Translations under genes and position numbers: made by a program | Shown: positions 1 to 12,945 of the stretch, one piece after another | Position numbering within the stretch: the stretch's first letter is position 1 | How the letters are laid out: each line of letters begins with the position of its first letter | Source of the DNA: Sclerotinia nivalis | Taxonomy: Eukaryota > Ascomycota > Leotiomycetes > Helotiales > Sclerotiniaceae | Direction: 5' to 3' | DNA: 64,000 nt | Assembly (NCBI GenBank): GCA_029531795.1 | Contig: JAPEIS010000013.1 | Coordinates: 2,294,001 to 2,358,000 of the forward strand | The notes under the pieces: generated by a model | Databases searched by the model: none | The model's input: the letters and a program-made list of their open reading frames with translations, nothing else | Told to the model about the DNA's origin: nothing

Positions 1-1531
1 AGCGAATTTGGTTTACAGACTCGTATTAGGTAGGTAGGTATTTATGAAAGATATACTGGGTACTGTACTGGTACTCATTCGCATAATATCCAATAGGCTT
101 CAGATCGGGGATTTATTTACACTTTCGGCTTCGGGCTTTGCCTTTACTTACCGGGGCTTACTTACCGGGGCTTACTTACCAGGGCTATCCTACAGGGCTA
201 AAAGTAAAATAACAGGGCTTTTATTGATCTATGCAGTGGGTGTGGTGGATGTGGTGGATGTGGTGGATGCAGTTGATGTGGTGGATGCAGTTGATGCAGT
301 TGATGCAGTTGATGCAATGGATGAATGAACTGGTGAGGCTGAGATGTTGGCCGAGTCACTATAGGGAATCACCTATACATGAAAGCTGGAAGATCCATTC
401 CACTTTATTTTTCTTCGAAATAAATCTTCCAAGATCTTCCAAGATTCTTTAATGTTACCCGATTTCATCATTGAACCAGTCACAGCTTACAGATCTTTGA
501 GATATTTATCCATGGCAGCAACATCAGCAGCATTATTCACAAAACCACTTCTCATCGAGTCTCACCCATATTGATGCTTTTAAGGGTCCATCAAAAAATA
601 CCTGGCCTGGCACCATACCACCATACATGTCGTACAACACAACTACGATGCTTTTCACCCCTTCAATTTCCTCATCATCTTTACATTTAACCAATCGCAT
701 TCATGTACTACCCAAACATTGGCCTTATATTCAGGTACATTTCATGCACTTCATGCATTTACGCAAGAAATATAATGATCTGCAATCCTCTAAGCAAGCC
801 AAAAGCCAACAGCCAACAGCCAAAAGCCAAAAGCCAAAAGCCAAAAGCTTAAAGCCCCAAAAGTAAATACTCTGCCTAATTCATTCTTAGCTATTTGTGT
901 CTCAATTACCTAGTCTCTCCCAAAACTTTCTAAGATTATCACAAGCATCACGAGCATCACAAGCATCAAAATACTCAGCACACTCACAACACTCACAACA
1001 CTCAAAACACCTTCTCATAGCTTTCCCCTGGTATACATCTCTCCCTTGTTCAACAAAATGACGCCTAGAAACTCATCGCCGGGTCGTCTATTCCACTTTT
1101 ACCCCAGTGGATCGTATTACAGCAACACAGACCTCAATCTGAATTTTTGGTTCTCGTGGCTACCCAGCCATCATACATGGGTATATACCATTTTCCTTAC
1201 TTTTCCCATGCTTTACCTTTTTCTCGGGCTCCAACTGGTTACACGAAGCACGGCATGTCAAATCATCCGCAGGGGAAAAAGAAGATCCATCTTTCATCCC
1301 TTGTACAAATCATCGAAGGGAGTCACAAGGTCCCAAAATATTGTCTTGCTTTGTTTTCCATTGCCGTGGAAAGGATCTTATAAAACACTTCGTCATCGAA
1401 CTAGCAAGTGCTATAATATGATATCGTTTTCATCATCACTTTTTAAATCGATATTTCATATGCAATTCTTAAATAATTCAATTGGTTAAGTGACACAAAT
1501 ACCAATCGAATCACTCCTTCAAGACATCAAC
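1..1531. other. Intergenic, low-complexity leader
   Basis: No supportable gene. The stretch is made of short tandem repeats: a 14-bp unit around 145-190 (CTTACCGGGG type), a 9-bp unit at about 237-327, a 7-bp AGCCAAA-type array at about 795-850, and ACTCACA/AGCATCAC runs at 935-1010. Open frames here encode only repeat-derived peptides. The last few hundred bases are probably promoter and 5' UTR of the gene starting at 1532. Confidence 0.6.
237..327. repeat. 9-bp minisatellite (GTGGATGTG / GTTGATGCA)
   Basis: About ten imperfect 9-bp units run in tandem. Early units read GTGGATGTG and later ones GTTGATGCA. All three frames stay open, which produces apparent small ORFs that are not genes. Confidence 0.8.
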
Positions 1532-3711
1532 ATGGATTCATCAGCCACACATAACTATACTCATCAAAATTCTACTTTCAATTCTCCGAAGGTGCATACG
1601 CCGTGCAGGACATATCATGTTCCCTCTAACCCACCCTTTGTTTATCATGACAATGAATATACCGAGTCGCGAACAATTTCTACGAGAGCTTCTCTACCAA
1701 CTTTGCAATCCACCATGTATACGCAAGAAACTTCAAACCTTGGTTCTGTGAGACCTGCATCTTCAAGTACATCAAGAAGATCAGTCTCTGGTATGAAACA
1801 ACTTTTACCACTTAAGCTTGCCTCTTCACAAATATCAGATACCGATTCATGGCCAACATCAAGACCAACATTAAGCAAGAGAACAACTTTTGGTCAATCA
1901 GGACGTTTAGGAGATTTATCAAATTCTGGAAGGATAGCAGAACGTAGATGGGCAGGTATATCACGATTAGCTATACAACCAACCAGATATCGCGACACTC
2001 CAATTATTTCGAAACCTACAATACCTTTACTTGGAAGTCCTCTTTTTCAAGATAACTGTACTAAATGTTCTGATGAGGTTGCATGTACTACATCATGTAT
2101 CATAGATGAGTATGAAGGTTTCAGTGATTCGAGTTCAAGCGAAGGATATAGTTCGGATTACTCACATCATCATACACAAAGCGCAGCATCATCACCTATT
2201 TCGTCAAGAAGACGTTACCGACCAGATTCAGATTTCTCCTTCAAATGTTTAGGTGAACCTAATCAAAATCCTGGATCATCATGGCTTGGTAGTCCACTTA
2301 AACCACGAGCCATTCCTAGATTGTCAACTTTGGATATTGAAGAATGGCTCGGGGATAGCGAAAGCATGTGTGGGAGTTCAGATGATGAAGATTCTGATGA
2401 CTCTTTTGTATGTTGCCCATTCCAATTATTGAAACAATCACTAATAACTTTTAGGCTTGCGCAACAGCTCTAGCACCAGCTAAGGCACAAGTGGTTCAAG
2501 TAAATCATAAACAATCTCCAAGATTATCTATTACTATTCCAACACGATCAACATCAATTGCGAAGTTTAAGCATTCTAATTCTTCTGCTCTCCGAAAATT
2601 AACTTCACGTTCACCTCTTAAGACATCTTTAACAGATGATTTAGCCATGTCAAGTCCTCCAACTTCACCAGAAGAACCAGCATACAAAAAATTTCCTATT
2701 AATAATCAAGAAAAAGTCATTCATTCACCAATAGATCTTTCACCAACGGAGTTTTCGCCAACACCAGCATCTCCAGATACGATACTTGATATCGTAGCCG
2801 CAATTGAAGAAAGCACTTCAAATTTTCCTTCAAAAATGTTATTAGTTGATACTCCATGTATATCATCCATTCGTTCACATCTTAAAGCTACATCAGCTAC
2901 AAATATCGAATCATCTCAAAAATCACCACCACCACCACCACCATCAACTACAGCATTTAATCAAATCCGTCCTAAAGGTCTCAATCGTCGCAATCGTCCA
3001 CAAACAATCTGTCTCTCACCAACCTCCAAATCTAAATCATTCAACTCTCAAATTCCAACCACCCCACCATCAACTCCACCCTTCAGTCCCGATTTCTCAC
3101 TCTCTTCATTCCCATCCAAAAACAAATCCAACACCACCAAACCAACGAATAAATCCTCCATCCTCCCAACATTTTCCTATCAACTTGCCGCCGCAAATCT
3201 TCAACCCCTTCACGCCATATTTCCCATCTCCTCCGATTTCCTCCGCTCAGCCCTCTACGCCCACATCCTCGCTTTCATCTTCCTCCAATCTCTCCCCTCC
3301 TCCACAGACCCTTCCTCTTCCTCATCCCAACTCCACAAAACAACCTCAAACTCAACAACCCATCCCCCCTGTTTCAAAAAACAACCCTCATACAACCCCT
3401 CCTTCTCCTACCACAACACATCCATCGTCGGTATCCCCGCCAAAGCAGCCTCCACACTCGGTCTCTCTATTTCCACATCCAATTCTTCTTCTCGACGAAA
3501 TGGCAATGGTATCGGTCATTTTAACCTAGGAGGAGCAAGAGCGGCACAGAATAAAAAAATCGAACATAATCTTCGTACGTGTATTGCGAAGTTACTTAAA
3601 GGGATGCAGGGGAGGGTGGATGTGGATCCGAGGGATGGGAGTGGGAATGAGGTTGAGGGGTGGGTTTTGAGGAGTTTGGTGGAGGTTGTTAAGGGGTGTG
3701 AGGGGATTTGA
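1532..3711 (+). CDS. Conserved fungal Ser/Thr-rich protein of unknown function
   Basis: Two-exon gene, 710 aa. Exon 1 is 1532-2407 and exon 2 is 2455-3711. The 47-nt intron has donor GTATGT, branch-like CTAATAAC and acceptor TTTTAG, and the frame is preserved across it. I chose the ATG at 1532 because the upstream extension of the frame begins with GTG. The first 500 residues are low-complexity, rich in Ser, Thr and Pro, with SPP/TPP-type sites and an acidic patch near 280-290 (DDEDSDD). The C-terminal part from about residue 527 is more ordered: it starts LPTFSYQLAAANLQ, continues through a hydrophobic helix, and ends with a segment around LRTCIAKLLKGMQGRVDVDP. This resembles conserved uncharacterised Pezizomycotina proteins. 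The disordered part suggests a phosphorylated regulatory protein, which is inference. Confidence 0.75.
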
Positions 3712-5415
3712 AGACTTTTTTTTGTGTTTTTTTTTTTATGTTTCTTCTTTGTTTTGTTTTGCTTTTCTTTTGTTTTTTGTATGTGTAAGAGAGAGAGGGG
3801 AGAGAGAGAGAGACATGGCCACATTTTCTTTTGTTTGGGTCTGGGTTTAAGTTTGGCTTTGGGTTCTGATAACCATATTGGTATTTGGATGGATGGAGGG
3901 AAGGATGGTTGGTTGGATGGATGCAATTTATTTTCATTTTGATTTGGATTCAATCAAGCTCGGATAGGTATACAATGGAGGATATTTCCTTTATATATCA
4001 TTATTAGCCTGGTGTTCTGGTGTTCTGTTTTTTTTTTTTTGGAATTGGTTTGCAATGGATATCTATCTATCTATATATATCTGTACGAGTATGAATTGTA
4101 ATGGGCAGGATGGGATGGATAGGATTGGATGGGATAGGGCTGGATAGGATAGGGCTGGATAGGAAGGATAGGACTGGATAGGACTGGATAGGGCTGGATA
4201 GGAATACTCACTCATATTTCTTTTGTTTATTCATGTATGTATTATTTTGGGAGGGAAGGAGCGTGGGATAGGATGGATGGATAATTGGATTGGGAGGGTT
4301 GGGAGGGAGATACCAGGGGATACATGAGTGACTCATCTTGGGCCGTTGGGGTTAGGGGTTAGGGGTATGAGGGTATCAGGATCAATACGATGCGATCGAT
4401 AGTAGATCTTAAATAGTTGACTCATTAGAGAGAAATAGTTAGTTAGAAGAAATAAAAATCTAGATTATTTATCTCATCTCATTCTTTCTATCTTTTCTTA
4501 ATATCTACTTTGATCATTATTTTTATTATGATTATTGTTTAGGGTTATTTTTACTTGTATTGTCATTATTAACCTTATTGTCATCCTTCCCCCGCTTCGT
4601 TTCTCCTCCTCTATTCCTACCTCCCATCACTCATCCCTCCATCACCACCTCATCTCCAATTTCTTAATACTAACTCTAACACTCTTGTATCCATCCGCAC
4701 ATCCAACTTCTCAATTCAACCCAACCTCCGCCCTCCACCCTCCAAATTAATTCCAATATCTCAATATCCCAACATCCCAACATCCCCCAAAACTCAAAAA
4801 ACCAAATCTCTCAATCTCTCAATCTATATACTTATTTACAATTCCACCCCAAAACTTCCCTTCTACTAATTATTATTTATTTATTATTTATCATCCAAAT
4901 CTTGAGATTCAAAACTACCCCACGATTGAAGGATGTGAGTTGATTTGAAGAGGAGGGATAGGAAAGGGGTGCGGGGTTATGTTTATGTTTTTCAAAGGGA
5001 GATGGATAGATATACAGGTGGTTTTAATCATTCGGAGATCGATTGGTTTTTCTGATATTTTCACCGGAAGACAAAGAAATATAATGATTGATAGAAAGAA
5101 GTTTAATGATTGTTCTACCAGGTTGATGCATATGTACTATCCTACTTGAGTAACTATTTACATGATTATGAAAACATCAATATTTTTCTTTTCCCTCGCA
5201 AGCTTGTGCTCTTATGGACTTCAACTCCTTTTCCTCCGCTCACAGAAAGTGACCCGCCATCTCCTGAAAATGCCCCAATTTACAACTCAAAGTAATGCAA
5301 ATAAACCATCTAATCTAACCAACCCTCCCGGAGATAGCTATACCAACCCCATCCATCACTTCAATAAGTCCATATTCCAACCAGCGCATCAACATAATTC
5401 TCCTCCCACCACAAA
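3712..5415. other. Intergenic, G-rich and simple repeats
   Basis: No gene seen. The first 230 bases are T/G-rich with a GA run near 3790-3812. A TATC/TATA microsatellite lies near 4060-4080 and a GGATAGG-type array at 4105-4202. Two adjacent TTAGGGG units occur at about 4350-4366. The part from 4560 to 4900 is C-rich on the + strand with no convincing coding frame. Confidence 0.6.
4105..4202. repeat. GGATAGG(GCT) minisatellite
   Basis: Imperfect tandem units of 10-15 bp built on GGATAGGGCT / GGATAGGACT. No coding potential seen. Confidence 0.7.
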
Positions 5416-6303
5416 TCAAGCAAGAACACCAGCATTCACAGCCCCAACAAACAACATCCAAAGCGCACTCTCACTAGAATACTCCGTGGTAGTAATATAA
5501 AGCGACCTAAAACCCCTCTCCAAAATCTCAAGAACCAAAGAACTCTGCTCAATCGCCGTCCCCGTAAAATTATGAAACATCACGGAAGACTTCTGTCGCA
5601 AGTTTACCGGAACTATATTGTATTAGGAAATGTTTGAGCTAGAAAAAGGTCCTAAGAAGGGTACGAACTCGCATCTACACTTTGCAAACTCGTAGCTGCA
5701 TTATAAGTATTTTCAACTGTTAAAATATTATCTGCGATATTGAAGAAAGATGCATTGGCTATGACTCCGGGGTTGAATGTAACGGAGAAATTGACCGCGT
5801 GCGTGTAGTTAGCGATTGTGGACATGAAGGTTGAAGTGCTAGTATTCCAGTTTGAGACGCAGTCGTCGAAGAATATACCGCTGATATGGATGTTTTTGGA
5901 TGTATTTGTGGACCAGAGTTTATCTATAATGGAAATATTAACATATGTATATGAGCAACGAATATGAGTTGAGAGAAAAAAGGGAGATGAGTATAGGAAT
6001 CTTAAAAAGCGAAGAAAATAAATACACACAAGTATCTACCTCATCCACTATTTCCTCAACACTCCGATGCATATAAGCAGTATCAACATAACCCAGCAAA
6101 TTAGTATTATTAAAAGCATTCAACGATGCAATACCATTAGCATAGTTAGCATCAGGAAAAGTATTGATGGGACCGGGCCCAGAGTTGGGATTGATGATGA
6201 TGTTGAAGTTGATGGAGGGATATGTGGATATAGCTGAGGTGACCCAGTCCCAGGCTCCGGGGATGGGGTAGATGTAGAGGGGGAGAAGGATAGAGAGGTG
6301 CAT
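5416..6303 (-). CDS. Spherulin-4 family protein (GH135-like fold)
   Basis: Three exons on the minus strand: 6303-6030, 5923-5679 and 5592-5416, giving 231 aa. The introns are 106 and 86 nt. The first junction is well supported because it joins DEVDT-Y to KLWST in frame; the second is less certain. Family features are ILLPLYIYPIPGAWDW at the N-terminus, NPNSGPG, LGYVDTAY, GIFFDD and LYITTTEY. Fungal relatives such as Sph3 are glycoside hydrolases acting on cell-surface galactosaminogalactan (family knowledge). Two oddities are visible. The ATG sits directly at the first beta strand, so no signal peptide is present. The usual FFDE acid pair reads FFDD. An upstream signal-peptide exon may have been missed. 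Confidence 0.75.
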
Positions 6304-8611
6304 GGTGGATGGGTGGCTTTTGAGGTGGTAGATGATGGGTGTTTGTGGATGATGTTTGACTGATTGTGCTTTGAGATGCAAAGGCAATGTGATTCAAATG
6401 ATCAAGACAACTTAGATGTATTTGAAGATTCGATGAAGAAAGTTGGAGGAAAATACATCCAAGTAAAGAAGATATACCCTATTTCATACAAACAACAAGA
6501 TCAACTTACAAATAGTAGTCATTTACCTTAGATTCACTACATCATAATCGAACAATCTTGACGATGTATGAACTTCTGACCGTCTATCTAATTACATCCT
6601 AACCAGGATGATGAGTCAGAGAAGGTGGTTTATGATTAATAGGAAGATTACTTTAATAGATCCAAGGTTTAATCATCATGATAATGATGATTCACTGTTT
6701 CATTTTAGGACTATAGATTCACTTCTGTGATTTGTTAGGTCCTTGTCTGTCTGGAATAGTATCATTAGACTCACAGACTCACAGTTTAGAAATCAGAAGA
6801 AAGTTTTCATTTCCAGTCAATTTCTATTTCCAGAGTGGAGATTGAGAATCCGGTATTAATATTCCGCAAATTTGATCATATTTGTAATGTCCGAGGTATG
6901 AAAGCTCCATAGAAAAACACATGTTTGAATGATCCATAGCGGCGTTCAAATTTGCCTTCATTAAACTTAATGGTGTACTGGCTAGATGAGTTATTTACAC
7001 TACGATATTCCTTCTGCTATCAGCTATCCAAGAGCTTGGGTATTTCTTTATGTGCATCAATAAGGTGGGTTTGATTGATCGATGCTTGATAATCATGAGA
7101 CCTTTGAAAGTATTTATAAAAGGGACCTTTTGTCTGGCAATAGAAAGAGGTAGCCCATTTATATTGAGCTTCTGATCTCTTGGGATTTATATTTGGGGCT
7201 GCGATTGGCAGCCTGAGCAAAGTTCATACAGCAGTCGTGGTTATGGATAGTGGCATGATAAGAGAATGAAAAATGAGTTTGATGAGTAAAGAGAAGGAAG
7301 CTAGTTTATGAAGGAGAAAGCTGAAAGCGGTCAAGGAGCTTCAAAGGATGACAATACTTTTGAATAAAGTACTCTCTCTCTCTCTAGAAAAAACTTATCC
7401 TTGATTCCTTACATTGCTCGCTCCAGAGACACAGGTGCCTAGACCCCTCATTTTAGGACTTTCCCTTGTGGTAATTATCTATAGCAGCTATCTCACTTCC
7501 CCATTCAACTACTTAGATAAATAAAACAGATCTGTATGAATGGTTTCTGTTTCCCATGCGTAGAGACGCAACGAAGCAAAATACCCTTTAAGATTAAGAC
7601 AGTAAAACCTCTTTTCCATAATAATATATAAAATCATCCTCAAATCAACATATATCCACATCCACCGCGATACAAATCCTCCAAATCCATGAACAGATCC
7701 TCCATCCTCCATCACATAACTAAATCCCCTCATCAAGCCAGCACACTCCAACTTAAGGCTGTGCCAACAGCGAAGCAGCATATATACAAGTGATAAAAGA
7801 CTGAAGTTATAAGATGATAAGTAGTATGAGCTACAAGAACGATCTAAGCTGAGTCTAGAGAATGGAATTTTGGATTTTGGATTTTGAATTGATAACAACC
7901 ACCATCAAATACCTAGAACTACCATAGTTCTATCCTGAATACATTTAGATTCAACCCTGATGTCCTGACGGAGAAACTCCCAGGTTGATCTTACATACAA
8001 ACATCATGTAAATTATCACAGCCATTATCACAGCCTTGGTATTTACACAACAGCACGCAAAACAAACTAATGGATTTGGCCAAAACTTGACATCAGAAAA
8101 CACAATACCTGAAGTTAGGGAAAAAATGACTTCACACCTGTCACAGACCGACCGAATTACTTATCCACTGGGCCCACATCATTTATCCGCCAGCCCACTC
8201 GGGGTGTTGTGGCTGTGATTGTGGTTGTGGCCTAGAACAGAGATCCAGAAAATGCGTTCCAATATTTTGAGTAAATTTTATATCAAATAATTCCTCTATG
8301 CAAACTGGAGGTTCAATCATCAGTACGAATTTTATTGCGTAATATCATTGATTAAAAAGTCTAATCCCCTGGACACCCAAAAAAACCGAAGATACTCATG
8401 ATTCCATCTCTGGTCTGTTAAAACCACATGACCCGCATGACCCTTTTCGCCCGGTATATCTCATCTTAACCTTGTAAAATCTCCAGATATCTAAGTTATT
8501 GAAACTCATCAGAGCAGAAATCATCCTACAATGCTCATCCCAAATAGATGATTGATTATCCCACCACGAATCTTTCCTCCTTTAACCCTTTTCGCCTCAT
8601 CCCCGAAACCA
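6304..8611. other. Intergenic, no supported gene
   Basis: AT-rich stretch with only short unsupported open frames (for example minus-strand frames at 7020-7220 and 7509-7898). A CT microsatellite lies at 7371-7385. The 5' end probably contains the spherulin-4 promoter. Confidence 0.5.
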
Positions 8612-10571
8612 TCACACACCCCCGTCTAACGCCCATGCAGCCAAATTCCAATAGGTATTCAATATCCCCTCATTCAATAAGCCCGGCTGTTGCATTGGTA
8701 AATGTTCGGGTGGTCTTACATGCGCGCCACTTGCTACTACGCCTGCGTTACCATCATAAAGTTCTGGATGCCTTTCAAAAAATACCGGATCTAACTTGTA
8801 TTGTGCCAGTCCTTGATCCATTCCCAGAGCTACGAAAGTTGAAAGCGCTAATTGCTTTGAGCTGAATAGAGCGGCGATGTTTGATGCTGGCAATGTCGCA
8901 AGAGGTTCCATGGTAATACCGTGAAGAATTCTGCCTTCTCGCATTCGCTTGCTAAGCTCGAAAATAGCTCGACAGAGCTCATCCCATGGTATGTCATTTT
9001 CGTTTGGAAACGCTGATGATGCTTTTGTTGTTTCTGGAGAGATAGATTGAACTAGATCCCAAACACCTATATATCCTTTTGCAGAACTAACTCCCATAAC
9101 AAGTTTGGATACATCGGCTTCCACTACATAACTAGTCCCAATTTCGCAAATAATCTGATCAAGGCAAGGATTGGCCGAGTGACAAAGTATAAGCTTATCT
9201 CGTAATGATGGGAATGGTACCCAATCTATTAGCGCCGGATGAGGAATGGACATTTGTAACTTCGTCGGTACCCAAGCCCCGTTTGTGGCAAGTTCGGCGT
9301 ATGTAGCAGTTGTAGGATTGACATGATATGTGATGGCCTTAGTTAGAGGTACGTGAGCTTTAGTAGCACAATACCAAGTTGTCATAGTAGGCCATGATGC
9401 GCAAATGAAGGTAGATAGCATGAGATATGCTGAATTCAAGAGTCTATTAATGATAAGCTCAGGTCGTGTGAGATCAGGATCTTCCATAAAACATATATAA
9501 CTGAGAGAAAAGCGCACCTTTCATTTCCTCGCACCAGGGCTGGCAGTTTACACAACTTTTGCCTTAAGGCATTCTCAAAACCAGTAATATGATCTGAAAT
9601 TGGTGAATTTGTATGGTTGATCTGTAAAGTTTGATCTTGTGGGACCATGGAATCATTCTCAAGGTAACTAATATATTGTACTGGTCCCAGCATATATTCA
9701 TATGAGCTTGAAATCGTCAAGTTTATTGGATTGAAGGTTTCACGTGTAGAAAAATGAGACATGTCATTTGAGGGTAATCGTGTAACAATGGATGTGGCGA
9801 TAGTCTCGTTTTCGATATGGCTTTGGTCATGAGGTTGTGTGTGTAAAGAAGTATTTGAGGAAGGTATGTCGGAAAAATCATAGAAGGTGGAGTTCAATGA
9901 TGTTTGGTTCTCAAGATTCCATTCACTTTGCACATTACTTTGCGTGGGTGGTACTTCGGGCTCGGCATCATCACTATCATCATGACCATGTAATGTAGGC
10001 TCAAGCTCTGAAGTGGGTTTCTGCTGAAAGTTGAAATGTCAATTAGTCCCGCGATTTTAATTTAGTTGCTTGAATCGAGAATGTGTGTTTAGGTTGGGAA
10101 GCATAGTTGACCCTTCGAGATGAACCTACCTCGATCCCTAAAGCATATGCGACAGAGTCTGCGAGGGCTTTTAGTGTCACTTGGAAACTCTCCAGCTTCT
10201 TATGACATTCGAGTAATTGGCTACGTAGCGTTTTGTTTGTTTCTTCCAGCTTGGCATTTTGATCTGATTCGGGCTTTGAGGCCCATTCAAGCTTTTTCTC
10301 AAGATCTTTGATATATAATGATTGTCGAGCTCGAAATGCTTTTTGCGAGAGACGATTTCGTAATTTCCTATTACAAATTAATGATTAGTCACTTAATCAT
10401 CAGTCATGATAGCAATGTACATGATAGTAAGAAGGATTGAAAGTTTGGGAGAAGATGAAGGGGTGAAGGGGCTTTCGAAATCGGTGGATTTTCTTACCTA
10501 TTCTCCGATGCGGCATTATTTACAGGTCCTACCCGAACCTTCTTCGTTGAAACTTCACAGTGTTCAACCAT
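8612..10571 (-). CDS. bZIP transcription factor with DUF3425 domain
   Basis: Minus strand, at least four exons: 10571-10498, 10367-10130, 10023 to about 9518, and about 9500-8612. Exon 2 encodes the basic region, KLRNRLSQKAFRARQ, followed by a leucine-zipper-like helix (YIKDLEKKLEW...LEETNKTLRSQLLE). Exon 3 is an acidic linker. The last exon carries the DUF3425 signature, with PELIINRLLNSAYL, WVPTKLQMSIPHPALIDWVP and FPSLRDKLI, ending WNLAAWALDGG. Fungal members are nuclear regulators, often of stress response or secondary metabolism. The junction between exons 3 and 4 (about 9518-9485) is unresolved: a 17-nt GT...AG gap would keep the frame, but that is too short for a normal intron. A frameshift, an assembly error or a wrong local model are all possible. 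Confidence 0.8.
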
Positions 10572-11251
10572 GATATCGGGTTTGGGCTTTGGATCCCATA
10601 AATTAAAGGTATGGATCAAGTCCCTTACAGTATCCCAAACAACAGTATGAAAACAGGTCGCTTGTATTTAAGACTTGTATGTAAACTTAATTTATCATGA
10701 AATCATACATGAAGGAACTAGGGGAAACATTGCTTCATCATTTTTGGAACCCTAGCAAGGATCTTTGACATTTTCCGGCTTAGTGGCCGTGATTCAGGGA
10801 GGCTTACCTTCACGTGAAAACCTTTCCCGGTTTTTACCAAGCAAGCTTCAGGGGTTGCACTACGGTAGTTTCGGCAGCGACAGAAGATACTAGCCCGATG
10901 CAAGTCTTCGAGTCTTTTGAGAAACAAATTATCTATAACTATAATGCTTTTTGCATATTCTATCCTCAGGACATCGTCTTGCCGATCTACAATACAAATG
11001 ATTCCCGACAAAAATCAAATGGGTATCCGCTTGAAGTAAAAAGCTAATGTCCGGCCGTAGAATATGCGACGACATGAGCATATCAAATAGACCAAGTTCG
11101 ACATACTTAACCTGGAAGTGAGCTATTAACTCGATATTTCTGGTGTCAAAAGATATCTTGAGACTTGTACGGCATCCCCTCTCATGATCTTCTATTATTA
11201 TTGTAGCATACCATCAATAAAGGCCATTTGCCGAACTCATGGTGTCGATAT
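10572..11251. other. Intergenic between divergently regulated minus-strand genes
   Basis: Nothing recognisable. Overlapping open frames near 10718-11047 on both strands have no family features. The 10572-10720 part is the likely promoter of the bZIP gene. Confidence 0.5.
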
Positions 11252-12712
11252 TCAACTGCCAGATTTTATGTCTGTATTATTCTTTTGATACTCAATATCA
11301 CTAGAATCTCTCGAATCCGTTGAAACATCCTCTTCCTGAAGTGCATATTCAGTCATTACATGAATATCACGAACATCATCAGTTCCAACAACAATATGTT
11401 CCTGGCTCGAGGAACTTGTCGGGTGTTCCTTTACCTTTACATCGACACTGTTTTTCTTCCCCTTCAAGGGCCAATTTTCAGTATGCCCAAGTTCAATGTA
11501 CTGGCGACCACCAACTCCTTTTTGCACATCTTTAGACCCAGCTACAGCAGTGATATTCCCCCCATTTAATTTATGAGTAGAAGGGTGTACGCGATTGTTC
11601 GTCTCTGTTACATCCTCTGAAGGGCTATTGACCCAGTTCGATCGGTTGAACAGTGGTTTAATTCCGGGGGCTGTGGCTGCAATGACCGATATAAAAGACT
11701 CGCGAAATGCCCAAGCGACAACATTTGATAGGGTTCCAGAATGACTGAGTGAAGAGTATACTCGCAGGATAACTATGACTGTGACGAAGATACCAGAACA
11801 GAAAAGAAATCCAAGGACCAATTTTCGGTAGAGAGGCATCCGTGCCGCGAATAAAAGTGGGAGTGGAATAGCCATGACTCCTAAATATGATCTAGATTTG
11901 TAGTCTTAGTAGTTACATTTTCTTGTGTCATTTGGATTACTTACAAGATATTAAGAATTCCAACGAGTGCTTGATTAGGCCTGCGAAGAACGCATTTGTC
12001 TATATGATGGTCAGTCAATTTTCCGTGCAACAACTGAAAAAGGATATTTACCACCAGGATACGGGTCAATTTGCCAATTTCTTTCAATTGGGACACATAT
12101 TGCGAAATGGGCAATAATACAAGTGGCCCATGAGAATATACAAAATCCGGCAACGAATTTTATCATCTTATGTTGCTCTAAACCAAGCCTGCATGCCATT
12201 GAGTTAGAACTTGGAAGTCTTCTATTATTCAAGAGGTATACTCACGTGAGCCGGTGGTAAAGTGAAAGAAGCACTGCTTTCAATGTCCAAGTGAGAGTGA
12301 TAAAAGATATCCAAGCACCAAATAAGCATTTAGCTCCAATGCTGAAATCATGTTTCTCTTGTGCAGAAACTAATGGTGAAGTGGTTGTTGTAAGTCCGGC
12401 AGCACTACCAAATGTTCCTATAGTCGAAATTAGTTTATGATACGCAAAGATGGCGGGACTATTCAAATTTTTACCATAAGAATAACATAAGCCAGCCTCG
12501 AGCGTGAAAAACACCTACAACTGATTAGTCCGTGACATCTTACGGATTCGATGTGGATATAATGACCTTACCATGGCTAAAAAGCAGAAAAGGTCGTCAA
12601 GAGCAAAATTATTAAATCCAACATGCTTCCATCTTGCAAAAAATCTAAGCATAAATGCTGCCATTCCTATAGCGAATTCTATCCATATCTCTAAACCGGC
12701 TCCGCTGGCCAT
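11252..12712 (-). CDS. Rhodopsin-domain (SAT4/PTH11-type) integral membrane protein
   Basis: Five exons, all in phase: 12712-12572, 12514-12246, 12188-12052, 11999-11945 and 11891-11252, with introns of 57, 57, 52 and 53 nt. The product is 413 aa. Diagnostic features are RFFARW followed by LDD in the first loop, a Cys pair around VPIERNWQ and YPGGDKC, then RPNQALVGILNIL, MAIPLPLLFAARMPLYRK, LGFLFCSGIFVT and the final helix FISVIAATAPGIKPLF. These match the fungal seven-helix rhodopsin-like family with a hydrophilic cytosolic tail of about 120 residues. Members act at the plasma membrane and some sense host or surface cues; the ligand here is unknown. The exon 4 to 5 join uses the acceptor AATCTAG, which restores NILSYLGVMAIP. 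Confidence 0.85.
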
Positions 12713-12945
12713 GCTATTGTGAAGAACGTTTTGCGGAGTGAAGGGAAATAAATATACTATTTTAATAGCTTTCTGTTGACAACAAAGGAGAGAAGAGTTA
12801 TTCAAAGTATTAATGAATGAGAGATGTACATTGACATTAGATCAAATTTGACACCATGCCACCAAGATCTTGTTGATCTCATGGCAGATACGAAGAAATG
12901 CCTAATCGTCGGGTAGTAAACATAGCTCATATAGGCTTCCTTCAT

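Noticed and set aside
1046..1489. 147-codon plus-strand frame upstream of the Ser-rich gene
   Set aside because: Low-quality composition, no family features, and it ends just before the real start; probably 5' UTR and promoter.
2846..3529. 227-codon His/Pro-rich frame
   Set aside because: Alternate frame of the Ser-rich gene; its composition mirrors the Ser/Pro codons.
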